Assembly: GCF_900104955.1 (NCBI RefSeq)
Contig: NZ_FNSI01000001.1
Location: forward strand, 4,932,001 to 4,996,000
Direction: 5' to 3'
DNA length: 64,000 bases
Source of the DNA: Beijerinckia sp. 28-YEA-48
GTDB lineage: Bacteria > Pseudomonadota > Alphaproteobacteria > Rhizobiales > Beijerinckiaceae
The position numbers and the translations under genes are program-made. Under the pieces are notes generated by a model. That model was not told the DNA's origin and ran no database searches. It saw only the letters and a list, made by a program, of their open reading frames with translations. Each line of letters begins with the position of its first letter. The first letter of the stretch is position 1. Positions 17,490 through 25,802 of the stretch are shown in pieces.

Positions 17490-19232
17490 TCAGGTGGAAG
17501 TGCGGCGAGCGGCGATGGCTTGCAGGAGATGGGCGACCGCCAGCAGTACGACGAGCCCAAAAACGAACCAGACCGCGACGGCCGCCGTTTTCGCCGGCTG
17601 GCCTTGCGTCCAATAGGCAAACAGCAAGGTTGGCAAAGTGGCGTTGTCGCGGCCCTGAAGCAGCAGGGCGGAGCCTAACTCACGCAAGGAATGGGCAAAA
17701 ACCCAGATCCACACCGCCGCGAGCGCCGGCAGAAGCAAAGGCGCAACGACACGCCGCAGGGTTGTGAACCAGGCCGCGCCCGCCATTCGTGCAGCTTCTT
17801 CAAGGTCGGTATGCAATTGATACATGGCGGCATTGAGGGCACGCGAGCCGTAGCTGAGAAAGACGGTGGTGTGGGCGATGGCGATGATCCAGATCGTGCC
17901 ATAGATGCGCAGCAGCGGCACCGACAGATAGACATAGATCAGCGCCGTGGCGATCAAGACGCCGGGAAAGGCCAGCGGCATGAAGGCGAGGATGTCGATG
18001 ATCTGGCGTCCGGGCGCCTTGGTGCGCACCACGACCCAGCCGACAAGCAGACACAGAAGTGTCACGGCGCAACTGGCGACGAGCGCGATCACCAGCGAGT
18101 TCCCCAGCGTCCGGCCGATCACCGGATCGCTCAGGAAGGCGATGTGATTGGCCAGCGTGATCTGCTTCAGCGCGTCGAGCGAAAAGGCCATCTGATAGGG
18201 CAGCAGGCTGGCCCAGATGATCGCCAGGATCGGCGCGACGATGGCGATTGCAACGAATAGGGCGATGCCGATTTCAGCGACGATGCGGCCGCGGCCAAGT
18301 GGGATGACGCGGTGGCGCGAGGTCTTGCCGGTGACGGTGACGAAGCGGCCGGCGGCGCGCATCAAGCGTTGGTAGAGCAGGCACAAAGCTACGAGCGCGG
18401 CAGCAATGATGATGGCGATGGCGCTGACCTGGCCATACTCGGGCAGGCCGGTCGGCGCGTGATGCAGCAGATCGTAGACATGGGTCGAGACTAGAACGAT
18501 GCCGACCGGATGGCCGATGGCGCCGGGAATGTCGAACACGACCAGGCTGACGATGAGGAGATAGATGGCGGCGCCAGCCAGCGCTGGCAGCAGGAGCGGC
18601 AGCACGACGCGGCGCAGCATCTGCAGGGACCCGGCGCCCGACATCAACGCCGCCTCTTCCAGCGCCGCATCGATCTTGCGGAAGGCCGGCACCATGATCA
18701 GGAAGGCCGAGGGCGCGAGCGACAGACCCTCGACGAAGATTAGCCCGCTCATGGTGTAAATGTCGAAGGGCGGAGCCGTGAAGCCGAAGATCTGCACCAG
18801 CGCCAGATTGACGATGCCGGTGCGTGGGCTGAGCAGGATCGTCCAGGAAATGGCCATGATGAAGGGCGGCATCGCCATGGGCAGGATCATCAGGGCGCGA
18901 ACGAAGCCGGCGCCACGGATGTCGGTGCGTTCGACCAGCCAGGCGAGGCCGGTGCCGATGACCAAAGCGAAAACGCTGGAGCCTATGGCGAAGTGCAGGG
19001 TGCGGGCGAACAGGCGCCAGAGGTCCGGATCGCTCCAGGCGGTGACGATATGGTCGGTGGTGAAGCCAGGGTCGAGCAGGAAGCCCGTGGGCCTGAAGGC
19101 GCAGACGAGCAGGATGACGAGCGGCACAACCACCAGCCAGAACAGCGGTAGCGCCAGCAGCACTGTCGGCAAGGCGTCTGTGCCGAAGCCGCGCCATCGT
19201 CCCGCGGCGCTCGCGCCTGCCTCAGCAGCCAT
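17490..19232 (-). CDS. ABC importer permease with two fused transmembrane domains (FbpB/ThiP type)
   Basis: A 580-aa permease with about 12 membrane segments, made of two tandem BPD_transp_1 domains. Two EAA-type loops are visible: EEAALMSGAGSLQMLRRVVLPLLLPAL in the first half and EEAARMAGAAWFTTLRRVVAPLLLPAL in the second (each quoted here only as a landmark; key residues EEA-x2-G). The ATG at 19232 is preferred over the longer frame because the preceding 105 codons lack protein-like composition and overlap the divergent promoter. No ATPase gene accompanies this operon in the window, which is unusual for the family; the ATPase must be shared or encoded elsewhere. Confidence 0.88.
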   Translation of the reverse strand: MAAEAGASAAGRWRGFGTDALPTVLLALPLFWLVVVPLVILLVCAFRPTGFLLDPGFTTDHIVTAWSDPDLWRLFARTLHFAIGSSVFALVIGTGLAWLVERTDIRGAGFVRALMILPMAMPPFIMAISWTILLSPRTGIVNLALVQIFGFTAPPFDIYTMSGLIFVEGLSLAPSAFLIMVPAFRKIDAALEEAALMSGAGSLQMLRRVVLPLLLPALAGAAIYLLIVSLVVFDIPGAIGHPVGIVLVSTHVYDLLHHAPTGLPEYGQVSAIAIIIAAALVALCLLYQRLMRAAGRFVTVTGKTSRHRVIPLGRGRIVAEIGIALFVAIAIVAPILAIIWASLLPYQMAFSLDALKQITLANHIAFLSDPVIGRTLGNSLVIALVASCAVTLLCLLVGWVVVRTKAPGRQIIDILAFMPLAFPGVLIATALIYVYLSVPLLRIYGTIWIIAIAHTTVFLSYGSRALNAAMYQLHTDLEEAARMAGAAWFTTLRRVVAPLLLPALAAVWIWVFAHSLRELGSALLLQGRDNATLPTLLFAYWTQGQPAKTAAVAVWFVFGLVVLLAVAHLLQAIAARRTST

Positions 19233-19336
19233 GCTTGTCGACCGTGTCCTGTCCGTTTCCGCAGCCTGCGTGGTTTCCCGCAGGCGTCCCAGTGCTTTGT
19301 CGCCTCTGGCGTCGGGAGAATCAAGTTGGGTGTGGC

Positions 19337-19372
19337 TGCTGTGACTGATTGAATGGCGATGCGTGCTGTGAC
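19337..19372. promoter_or_regulatory. Direct repeat TGCTGTGAC in the divergent importer/oxygenase spacer
   Basis: TGCTGTGAC occurs at 19337-19345 and again at 19364-19372, 27 bp apart, in the spacer between the divergent permease and Rieske oxygenase genes. It may be a regulator site controlling both units. No regulator gene lies next to it, and no clear promoter boxes were found. Confidence 0.3.
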
Positions 19373-19419
19373 AGATTTCCCGCAACAGCGCGCAGACGCT
19401 CATTGGGAAAGAGGCGGCG

Positions 19420-20457
19420 ATGTATCTGCGCAATGCCTGGTATGTGGCGGCTTGGAGCCGCGAGGTGACGCGTGGCCTGTTGGCGCGCACGTTTCTCGAC
19501 GAGCCGGTGGTGCTGTGGCGGCGACAGGATGGCTTGCCCTGTGCCATTGAGGATCGTTGCTGTCACCGCTCCCTGCCGTTGTCGCTTGGCGCCGTCATCG
19601 GCGACGATCTGCGCTGCGGTTATCACGGCCTCAAATATGACGGGTCGGGCGCCTGTATCGAAATCCCCGGCCAGCCGAATATTCCCGAACGGGCGCGGGT
19701 GAAATCCTATCCGCTGGCCGAGCGCTATGGCTGCGTGTGGATCTGGATGGGCGATCCGGCTTTGGCCGATCCGGCGAAACTGCCGGATCTGTGGTGGTGC
19801 GAACATGCCGATTGGGTCACCACGCGGCCGGACATGGTGCATCTGAACGCCGATTATCGGCTGATCGCCGACAATGTGCTCGATGCCACGCATCTGACCT
19901 ATGTGCATGCTTCGTCGATCGGCACGGAATCCCTGACCGAGATCGAGCCGCTGACGACACAGAAGGACGACGAAGTGGTGCGGGTGGAACGCTGGATTTA
20001 TAATCGGCCGCCACCGCCCGCCTATCAGAAAGCCGGCCATTTCACCGGTCCTTGCGATCGCTGGGCCGCCGTCGAGTTTCATCCGCCGAATTTCTGCGTC
20101 AATTTCGCCGGCTGTGTCGATGCAGGGCTGGGTGGCCCGGGCAAGGATCTGTCGCTGAGCCAGCACAAAGTGGAGCTCGTCGCCCTCAGCCTGCCGACGC
20201 CGGAGACGAGTACGTCGCAGCATTACTTTTTCGCCTTCGCCCGCGCCTTTGGCCTGAACGATCCGGAGGTGGAGGCATTCTTCAGCGCGGGGATGCTGGA
20301 TGTGTTCCGCGAAGATTTCGTCATCCTCGAAGCGCAGCAGCACCGCATGAACCAGATGCCGAATGCGGTGCGCATCGACATTAAAACCGACAATGGCCCG
20401 ATCCTGGCGCGGCGCATGCTGGACCGGCTGATCATGCTCGAGCACACGCCGGCCTGA
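19420..20457 (+). CDS. Rieske-type aromatic ring-hydroxylating/O-demethylating oxygenase, VanA-like
   Basis: A 345-aa terminal oxygenase. The Rieske [2Fe-2S] ligands are CCH (Cys47, His49) and CGYH (Cys66, His69). The mononuclear iron site is NVLDATHLTYVH with Asp155, His158 and His163. Length and layout match the single-component-type alpha subunits of vanillate O-demethylase and related phthalate-type oxygenases. GAGG sits 9 nt upstream of the ATG. A reductase partner is not encoded nearby, so electrons must come from a reductase elsewhere. It is divergent from the importer with the NicX-like enzyme, so uptake and oxidation of one aromatic compound is plausible (inference). Confidence 0.9.
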   Translation: MYLRNAWYVAAWSREVTRGLLARTFLDEPVVLWRRQDGLPCAIEDRCCHRSLPLSLGAVIGDDLRCGYHGLKYDGSGACIEIPGQPNIPERARVKSYPLAERYGCVWIWMGDPALADPAKLPDLWWCEHADWVTTRPDMVHLNADYRLIADNVLDATHLTYVHASSIGTESLTEIEPLTTQKDDEVVRVERWIYNRPPPPAYQKAGHFTGPCDRWAAVEFHPPNFCVNFAGCVDAGLGGPGKDLSLSQHKVELVALSLPTPETSTSQHYFFAFARAFGLNDPEVEAFFSAGMLDVFREDFVILEAQQHRMNQMPNAVRIDIKTDNGPILARRMLDRLIMLEHTPA

Positions 20458-20603
20458 CGCCTATGGCTTGAATCGATGGGGGATTCGCCCCGCGTAAACC
20501 TTTTCTTAATTATGACGGACGGTTCACGATCGGCGCAAAGCTTCGTTCAAATTTTGCCTCTATCCTGCGGGACAAAGCGCCCGTGAGCGAAACGAGGACT
20601 TCG

Positions 20604-20984
20604 ATGACAGAACAACGGCAGGTTGCGCGCGTCCGCTCCATGCTCGGCGCGCAGATCGTATTCAACAATCGCTCGACCACCATCGACTGCAGCATCCGGA
20701 ACGTGTCGCCTCGGGGCGCCAAGCTCCTGGTCGGTGAAACCATGTCGATACCTCAGGAGTTTGAGTTGAGCGTGCCGGCGAAGGGCCGCTCCTATCGCGC
20801 CACCATCATCTGGCGGCGTGCCGGGGAAGTTGGTGTCGAATTCGCCCAGGAGCCGTCGCGCGCGACGTTGATGATGGATGACAGCGAGCGCGTGCGCGAG
20901 CTCGAAAGCGAAAATGCTTTGTTGCGCAAGCGCATCGTTGATCTCAAGTCGCAACTTGAGCGTTTCATGCAAACCGACGCGTAG
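20604..20984 (+). CDS. PilZ-domain protein with C-terminal coiled coil
   Basis: A 126-aa protein. Residues 3-80 form a PilZ domain with RQVAR near the N-terminus (RxxxR) and NVSPRGAKL (the D/N-x-S-x-x-G element), the two motifs that bind cyclic di-GMP. Residues 92-120 are heptad-rich and charged (RVRELESENALLRKRIVDL), a probable coiled coil. The ATG at 20604 has GAGG upstream; the GTG at 20583 is less likely. It stands alone between the oxygenase and a sugar-isomerase-like gene. The output target is unknown. Confidence 0.8.
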   Translation: MTEQRQVARVRSMLGAQIVFNNRSTTIDCSIRNVSPRGAKLLVGETMSIPQEFELSVPAKGRSYRATIIWRRAGEVGVEFAQEPSRATLMMDDSERVRELESENALLRKRIVDLKSQLERFMQTDA

Positions 20985-21086
20985 CCATCGCAGGTATTTG
21001 CATGGCTGACGGACTGGCTCTGGTGTAAAGGCTAATCTCCGCGCCGCTGGTGTCTGTGGGTCGCCACGTGCCTTTTGGAGATGATC

Positions 21087-21869
21087 ATGCCTGCCGCCCT
21101 TCGCCTATCCGCCAACATTTCGATGATGTTCACGGAACTGCCGTTCCTCGACCGGATCGATGCAGCGGCGCGGGCTGGCTTTGTCGCGGTGGAATGCCAT
21201 TATCCCTATGAGTTCGATCCGCGCGAAGTGAAGATACGGCTCGATGCGGCCGGCGTTGTCATGAACGGCATCAATACGATTTTCGGCCAACCGGGCGAAG
21301 TCGGTCTCGCGGCGCAGGCGGGCCGCCAGGACGAGTTTGCCGCCGCCATCGATCAGGCGCTGAGTTTCGGCTCCAAGGTGGGTGTCCGCACCATCCATTG
21401 CATGTCCGGTGTCGTATTGCCGCCGGCGCGTGAAGCGGCACGCCAGGCTTTTCTCGAAAACATGGCGAAGGCCAGCGATGCGGCGCGCAGCGCCGGCATC
21501 ACGCTGCTGATCGAGCCGATCAATCGTTACGACCGGCCGGACTATTTCGTCTCGCGTTCCGACGATGTGGCGGTGCTGCTGGCGGAGCTGCGCCGCGATA
21601 ATGTGAAGTTGATGTTCGACTTCTATCACATCCAGATTTCCGAAGGCGACCTGCTGCGGCGCATGGAAGCCTATTGGCCGATCATCGGTCATTTTCAATT
21701 TGCCTCGGTGCCGAAGCGGCAGGAACCCGATACGGGCGAGATCGCCTATGGCGCGATCTTCGCTGACATCGCGGAGCGTGGCTGGCCAGGTTTCGTTGCA
21801 GCGGAGTATCTGCCGCGCGCCACCACCACCGAGGGGTTGGGCTGGATGCGCACGCTTGTGGTCGCATGA
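21087..21869 (+). CDS. Hydroxypyruvate isomerase-like TIM-barrel protein
   Basis: A 260-aa AP-endonuclease-family-2 (xylose-isomerase-like) barrel. Landmarks of the Hyi/OtnI group are LSANISMMFTELPFLDRI at the start, GFVAVECHYPYE, the metal-site Glu in LLIEPINRYDRPDYF, LMFDFYHIQISEGDL and GHFQFASVPKRQEPDTGEI. It would interconvert hydroxypyruvate and tartronate semialdehyde or a related 2-keto/aldehyde pair. The ATG at 21087 is 6 nt after GGAG. A methyltransferase gene follows after 10 bp and is probably co-transcribed. Confidence 0.85.
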   Translation: MPAALRLSANISMMFTELPFLDRIDAAARAGFVAVECHYPYEFDPREVKIRLDAAGVVMNGINTIFGQPGEVGLAAQAGRQDEFAAAIDQALSFGSKVGVRTIHCMSGVVLPPAREAARQAFLENMAKASDAARSAGITLLIEPINRYDRPDYFVSRSDDVAVLLAELRRDNVKLMFDFYHIQISEGDLLRRMEAYWPIIGHFQFASVPKRQEPDTGEIAYGAIFADIAERGWPGFVAAEYLPRATTTEGLGWMRTLVVA

Positions 21870-21879
21870 CCCAAGAATC

Positions 21880-22557
21880 ATGAATCATGATCCGGTTGCT
21901 CGAACAGCTTTCATCCGCGCCAACACGGCCTTGATGCCGGTGCCCTATGCGCCTGAGATCAAATTGCATCTGGCGCATGAGGCATTGGAACTTTGGGAAA
22001 AGACCGAGGAAGATCTTGAGGCGATCGGCCTGCCACCGCCGTTCTGGGCTTTCGCCTGGGCCGGCGGCCAGGCGCTGGCGCGCTATATTCTCGACCATCG
22101 CGAGATTGTCGCCGGCCAGCGTGTGTTCGATCTGGCGTCTGGCTCCGGCCTTGTCGCCATCGCCGCGGCGATGGCTGGCGCGCGACACGTGACCGCCAAC
22201 GAGATCGACGATTTCGCCTTGGCCGCGATCGCGCTCAATGCGCAGGCCAATGATGTGGAGATTGCCGTCGCTGCCGGAGATATGATCGGTCGTGATGAAG
22301 GCTGGGACGTGGTGCTGGCGGGCGATGTTTCCTACGAGCGCGATATGGCTGAAAGGATCACCGATTGGCTGGCGGGCTTGCATCGGCGCGGTTGCACCGT
22401 GTTGATCGGCGATCCCGGCCGTAGCTATCTGGCGCGGGAGCGGCTGGTCGCCGTGGCGGAATATCAGGTTCCGGTGACACGGGCGTTGGAGGATGCGGAG
22501 GTCAAACGCAGTAGCGTTTGGCGTTTCAAAAGCGAAGGTAATGCCGACCCGGCCTAG
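21880..22557 (+). CDS. Class I methyltransferase, ETF-beta lysine methyltransferase (METTL20)-like
   Basis: A 225-aa family-16-type SAM-dependent protein methyltransferase. Motif I is VFDLASGSGLVAIAAA, post-I is ANEID, and the family motif after motif II is GDVSY (D-x-x-Y). The upstream PPFWAFAWAGGQALARYIL is typical of METTL20-like proteins. In animals and in Agrobacterium such enzymes methylate lysines of electron-transfer flavoprotein beta. The role here is inferred by family. The ATG at 21880 begins the conserved region, and no strong ribosome site is visible, so coupling to the upstream gene is likely. A palindromic repeat begins at its stop codon. Confidence 0.8.
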   Translation: MNHDPVARTAFIRANTALMPVPYAPEIKLHLAHEALELWEKTEEDLEAIGLPPPFWAFAWAGGQALARYILDHREIVAGQRVFDLASGSGLVAIAAAMAGARHVTANEIDDFALAAIALNAQANDVEIAVAAGDMIGRDEGWDVVLAGDVSYERDMAERITDWLAGLHRRGCTVLIGDPGRSYLARERLVAVAEYQVPVTRALEDAEVKRSSVWRFKSEGNADPA

Positions 22558-22616
22558 AGCATTTTCGCGCGAAGTGCGATTGCCGTGAAGCATTTCGGTT
22601 CGCGCCAAGAAAATGC
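22556..22616. repeat. Hyphomicrobiales-type palindromic intergenic repeat, copy 2
   Basis: Same nested design as the element at 8316-8378: AGAGCATTTTC start, arms GCATTTTC (22559-22566) / GAAAATGC (22609-22616), inner arms GCGAA (22569-22573) / TTCGC (22599-22603). The middle is longer and diverged. It begins inside the stop codon of the methyltransferase gene. Confidence 0.6.
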
Positions 22617-22629
22617 GTCAAAATAGAAA

Positions 22630-22782
22630 CTAGGCCCGATGAGAATCGGGCCGAGTTGCGATTGAGGCATGGGCGTGCCGCGTGGCGATCAAGGCCGCCA
22701 TGCCACCACCGATGGCGCCGAGGAAAGCGCCGGCGAAGGCGCCACACAGGACGAACAATAAGCATTTCAGCAAGTGCAACAT
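22630..22782 (-). CDS. Small membrane protein (50 aa), paralogue of the next small protein
   Basis: A 50-aa peptide beginning MLHLLKCLLFVLCGAFAGAF with a Gly-zipper-like hydrophobic helix and a His/Arg-rich tail. GGGAGG lies 6 nt before the ATG, a strong initiation signal. The upstream neighbour (22896-23123) shares the pattern LLK-x-L-x-F-x3-GAF-x-G-x2-LG. The last codons overlap a perfect hairpin (22633-22652), so the C-terminus may double as a terminator. Function unknown. Confidence 0.6.
   Translation of the reverse strand: MLHLLKCLLFVLCGAFAGAFLGAIGGGMAALIATRHAHASIATRPDSHRA
22633..22652. terminator. Hairpin at the 3' end of the small membrane gene
   Basis: GGCCCGAT (22633-22640) and ATCGGGCC (22645-22652) form a perfect 8-bp stem with a GAGA loop, between convergent genes. 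On the plus strand it follows the repeat at the end of the methyltransferase gene; no T tract. Confidence 0.45.
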
Positions 22783-22895
22783 GACGTCCTCCCGTATCGA
22801 GAGATCCAAGATATTCCAGGGATCATGGTGCATCACATCATGAACACGGCCGGAGCGATGTATGCTGACGCACGTGGCGTTCGTGGCGGGATGGA

Positions 22896-23123
22896 TCAGA
22901 AGCGCGTGAGACGTTCGTTTGGCCGCGCCACGATCAGGCCGATCATGCCGCCAGCCATGGCGCCACCGGGGATAAAGGCGCGGGCGATGAGGTCGGCGCA
23001 AGCGGCGCCTGTGCAGCCGTGCTGGGCGAATTCCATATAGGCGATGCCGACCATGGTGCCGAGACAGGTGCCGATAAAGGCCCCGCCAATGGCGAAGACG
23101 AGGTATTTCAACAGGCGCACCAT
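22896..23123 (-). CDS. Small membrane protein (75 aa), Gly-rich
   Basis: A 75-aa protein with two hydrophobic Gly-rich segments (LVFAIGGAFIGTCLGTMVGIAY and GGAMAGGMIGLIVA as landmarks) separated by a loop with two Cys (HGCTGAAC). GGAG precedes the ATG with good spacing. It resembles the 50-aa neighbour in its first helix, which indicates a local duplication. Glycine-zipper membrane peptides of this size are often of unknown role. Confidence 0.65.
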   Translation of the reverse strand: MVRLLKYLVFAIGGAFIGTCLGTMVGIAYMEFAQHGCTGAACADLIARAFIPGGAMAGGMIGLIVARPNERLTRF

Positions 23124-23227
23124 GACGCTCTCCGGCACCAAATAGGATGGTGATGGGATCATGGCGCGGCCATGTGCGCCGTATGCCGGCGCACATGATG
23201 TCAACGGGCGTTTGGGTGATGCGGGCG

Positions 23228-24340
23228 TTATTGATAAGCCAAGCGCAGGTCGAGCGTGCCTTGCTGGCCAATCTTGTCGTAGTTCTCTTCAAGCCACGTG
23301 CGCGCCACTTTGCGACCGATGTCGCGCAACTGGACGAGGAAGCTCCAGCGCGCATCCATCTTCGAGGCGGCCGAGAAGATCGCTGTTTCGTCGGCGCCGT
23401 CGATGCGGTGGATGAAGGGGCGCTTGTAGCGTGGCGGCCCGAGCACGCCCTCGTCAAACAGGCGGTTGACGAAAGAGACGGCGCGCAATTCGCCCATCAA
23501 CGCGCTGTTGAAGGTGATTTCGTTGAGCCGGTTCTGGATATCGCGCGATGTTTTTGGCGTCACCATGCGCTCGATCGGATTGATCTGGACGATGATGATG
23601 TCGGCGGACTGGGTGTTGTAGAACAGCGGGAACAGGGCGGGATTGCCCATATAGCCGCCGTCCCAATAGGGCACGCCATCGATTTCGACCGCCTGGAAGA
23701 CGGTCGGCAGGCAGGCTGAGGCGAGCAGATGCTCCGGCGTCAGGATCTTCTTGTCGAAAATGGCGATGCGGCCGGTATGTACATTGGTCGCGCCGATAAA
23801 GAGCTTGATGCTGTTGGAGGCGCGCAACTTCTCGAAATCGACGATCGAGGTGAGGTGATCGCGCAGTGGATTGATGTTCAGCGGATTGAGCTGATACGGG
23901 CTTGAAAAGCTCGTCAGAAAGTTCATCCACGCTTGCACGGGCGAGGAATCGAACGACCAGGAGGCGAAAAGCTGGTCGAAGATTTGGCGTTGGGCGAGAT
24001 TGAGGCCGCTCTCGTCGCAGACGGCATTCCAGAATTTCTCCAAGGTGGCGCGCGCCCCGTCGCGGCCGCCTTCGAGATAGCCGTGAGCCAGTGCCACGGC
24101 GTTCATCGCGCCGGCGCTGGTGCCAGTGATCGCCTCGATTTCGAGGCGTCCGTCTTCGAGGATGGCGTCGAGAACCCCCCAGGTGAAGGCGCCGTGGGAG
24201 CCGCCGCCCTGCAAGGCAAGGCTGACGGTCTTGGGCGTGTTCGTCTTGGAAGCGTCTTTCGGCGCGTCTTGGGACGAACTCTCGGGTGAGCTCTCGGGCG
24301 GGGTTTTGGGCGCGTTGGCGCCGTGGCTTTTGCTGGCCAT
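23228..24340 (-). CDS. Patatin-like phospholipase/acyl hydrolase
   Basis: A 370-aa protein. After a low-complexity Ser/Pro/Lys N-terminus (about 35 residues), the patatin domain shows the oxyanion loop LALQGGGSHGAF (41-52), nucleophile GTSAG (Ser75), and catalytic Asp in DGGYMGNP (Asp227). It acts on lipid or polyhydroxyalkanoate-type esters in this class. The gene starts 13 bp after the stop of bdhA on the same strand. This pairing suggests a role in 3-hydroxybutyrate/PHB turnover (inference; the pairing is known to me from related genomes). Confidence 0.88.
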   Translation of the reverse strand: MASKSHGANAPKTPPESSPESSSQDAPKDASKTNTPKTVSLALQGGGSHGAFTWGVLDAILEDGRLEIEAITGTSAGAMNAVALAHGYLEGGRDGARATLEKFWNAVCDESGLNLAQRQIFDQLFASWSFDSSPVQAWMNFLTSFSSPYQLNPLNINPLRDHLTSIVDFEKLRASNSIKLFIGATNVHTGRIAIFDKKILTPEHLLASACLPTVFQAVEIDGVPYWDGGYMGNPALFPLFYNTQSADIIIVQINPIERMVTPKTSRDIQNRLNEITFNSALMGELRAVSFVNRLFDEGVLGPPRYKRPFIHRIDGADETAIFSAASKMDARWSFLVQLRDIGRKVARTWLEENYDKIGQQGTLDLRLAYQ

Positions 24341-24353
24341 GGGGCTTTGCCCG

Positions 24354-25139
24354 TCAGGCCGCTGTCCAGCCCCCGTCCATGGAAATGTTGGCGCCCGTGA
24401 TCTGCGAGGCTGCGTCGGAACAGAGATAAACGGCGCAGGCCGCCACTTGCTCGACGGTGACGAATTGCTTTGTCGGCTGCGCGTCGAGCAACACCTCGTT
24501 GATGACTTGCTCGCGCGTCATGTTGCGGGCCTTCATCGTCTCGGGAATTTGCTTCTCGACCAGCGGCGTCCAGACATAGCCGGGCGAAATCGCATTGGCG
24601 GTGATGCCGAAGGCCGCGACTTCAAGGGCGACGGTCTTGGTGATCCCGGCGATACCGTGTTTGGCCGCGACATAAGCGACTTTGAACGGCGAGGCGACGA
24701 GCGAGTGGGCCGAGGCGGTGTTGATGATGCGGCCCCATTTGCGCGCCTTCATGCCAGGCACGGCGGCGCGAATGGCGTGAAACGCCGAGGACAGATTGAT
24801 GGCGATGATCTGATCCCATTTCTCGACCGGGAAGTCCTCGATCGGCGAAACGAATTGAACGCCCGCATTGCTGATGAGAATGTCGACGGAGCCGAGCTTG
24901 CTTTCGGCGTCCTTGACCATGGCGGCGATCTCGGCCGGCTTGGTCATGTCAGCGCCGTTGTAGATGCACTTGACGCCGAAATCCTTCTCGATGCCCGCGC
25001 GTTCTTTTTCGATCGCATCGGCATCGCCAAAGCCGTTGATGCAGACGCTGGCCCCTTCCGCGGCGAGTGCGCGGGCATAGGCGAGGCCGATGCCGCTGGT
25101 TGATCCGGTGACGAGAGCATTGCGCGACTTCAACGACAT
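24354..25139 (-). CDS. bdhA: D-3-hydroxybutyrate dehydrogenase
   Basis: A 261-aa short-chain dehydrogenase that oxidises 3-hydroxybutyrate to acetoacetate with NAD+. Motifs: nucleotide site TGSTSGIG (8-15), NAG in SNAGVQF, catalytic Ser in NTASAHSLVAS, and YVAAK (Tyr/Lys). The C-terminal QPTKQFVTVEQVAACAVYL and SMDGGWTAA are typical of bacterial 3-HBDH rather than other SDRs. The ATG at 25139 has AGGAGA upstream, so the open frame to 25184 is not used. It heads an operon with the patatin gene. Confidence 0.9.
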   Translation of the reverse strand: MSLKSRNALVTGSTSGIGLAYARALAAEGASVCINGFGDADAIEKERAGIEKDFGVKCIYNGADMTKPAEIAAMVKDAESKLGSVDILISNAGVQFVSPIEDFPVEKWDQIIAINLSSAFHAIRAAVPGMKARKWGRIINTASAHSLVASPFKVAYVAAKHGIAGITKTVALEVAAFGITANAISPGYVWTPLVEKQIPETMKARNMTREQVINEVLLDAQPTKQFVTVEQVAACAVYLCSDAASQITGANISMDGGWTAA

Positions 25140-25245
25140 CTGATTGTCTCCTTTGACCCCAGTTTGATATATTGCATCGCACAAATATTGTCACCGCATT
25201 AGGGCGGGTCTCGCAGAAGTGATCGAATCTCCCTATGTTAAGAAC

Positions 25246-25716
25246 ATGACAGCTCAACACACCGCCGATGTCCATCACGACCATGACCACTGCGAGGGGC
25301 ATGGGGTGAGCCTGCATGAGCATCCAGTCAAGCTTACGCCAGGCCGGAAAATCATTTTGGATCTGCTGTGTAGCGCCGCCAAGCCGCTGGGCGCCTATGA
25401 CATGATCGATCGGGTGGCGGACGCCACCGGCAAGCGGCCGGCGCCGATTTCGGTCTATCGTGCCCTGGATTTCCTGCTCGAGAACGGCCTGGTGCACCGG
25501 CTGTCGTCGCGCAACACCTTCGTCGCCTGTGGCCACCGCCATGCAGCCACCGATCCCCTGGTCTTCCTGATTTGCGATGTCTGCGGCAAGGTGTCCGAGG
25601 AGACCTCGGCGGAGCTGGGCAGCTGTCTTGAAGCCGTCGCCAAAGGGGCGCATTTCACCCGCAAGTCGCAGGTTATCGAGGTCAGCGGCGTCTGCGCGAG
25701 CTGCGCCAAGGCCTAA
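25246..25716 (+). CDS. zur: Fur-family zinc uptake regulator, Zur-like
   Basis: A 156-aa metalloregulator. The His-rich N-terminus (HTADVHHDHDHCEGHG), the winged helix (PISVYRALDFLLENGLVHRL) and two CxxC pairs (ICDVC and CASC) match Zur more than Fur or PerR. It would repress zinc-uptake genes when zinc is bound. No zinc transporter genes lie beside it, so its targets are elsewhere. The frame is open to a GTG at 25219; the ATG at 25246 fits the family. I could not find a convincing Zur box in the spacer towards bdhA. Confidence 0.8.
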   Translation: MTAQHTADVHHDHDHCEGHGVSLHEHPVKLTPGRKIILDLLCSAAKPLGAYDMIDRVADATGKRPAPISVYRALDFLLENGLVHRLSSRNTFVACGHRHAATDPLVFLICDVCGKVSEETSAELGSCLEAVAKGAHFTRKSQVIEVSGVCASCAKA

Positions 25717-25802
25717 GTCGCTGTCGCGTGACTTGACCAAAGCCTGAACTGGCGGCAAGCCCTAGACAGATTACGCAAGGGTCGCGTTGCGAAGGACTGG
25801 CC

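Noticed and set aside
25140-25245. Zur box upstream of zur
   Set aside because: A loose ATATTG/CAAATAT dyad is present, but it does not match the palindrome known for alphaproteobacterial Zur sites.
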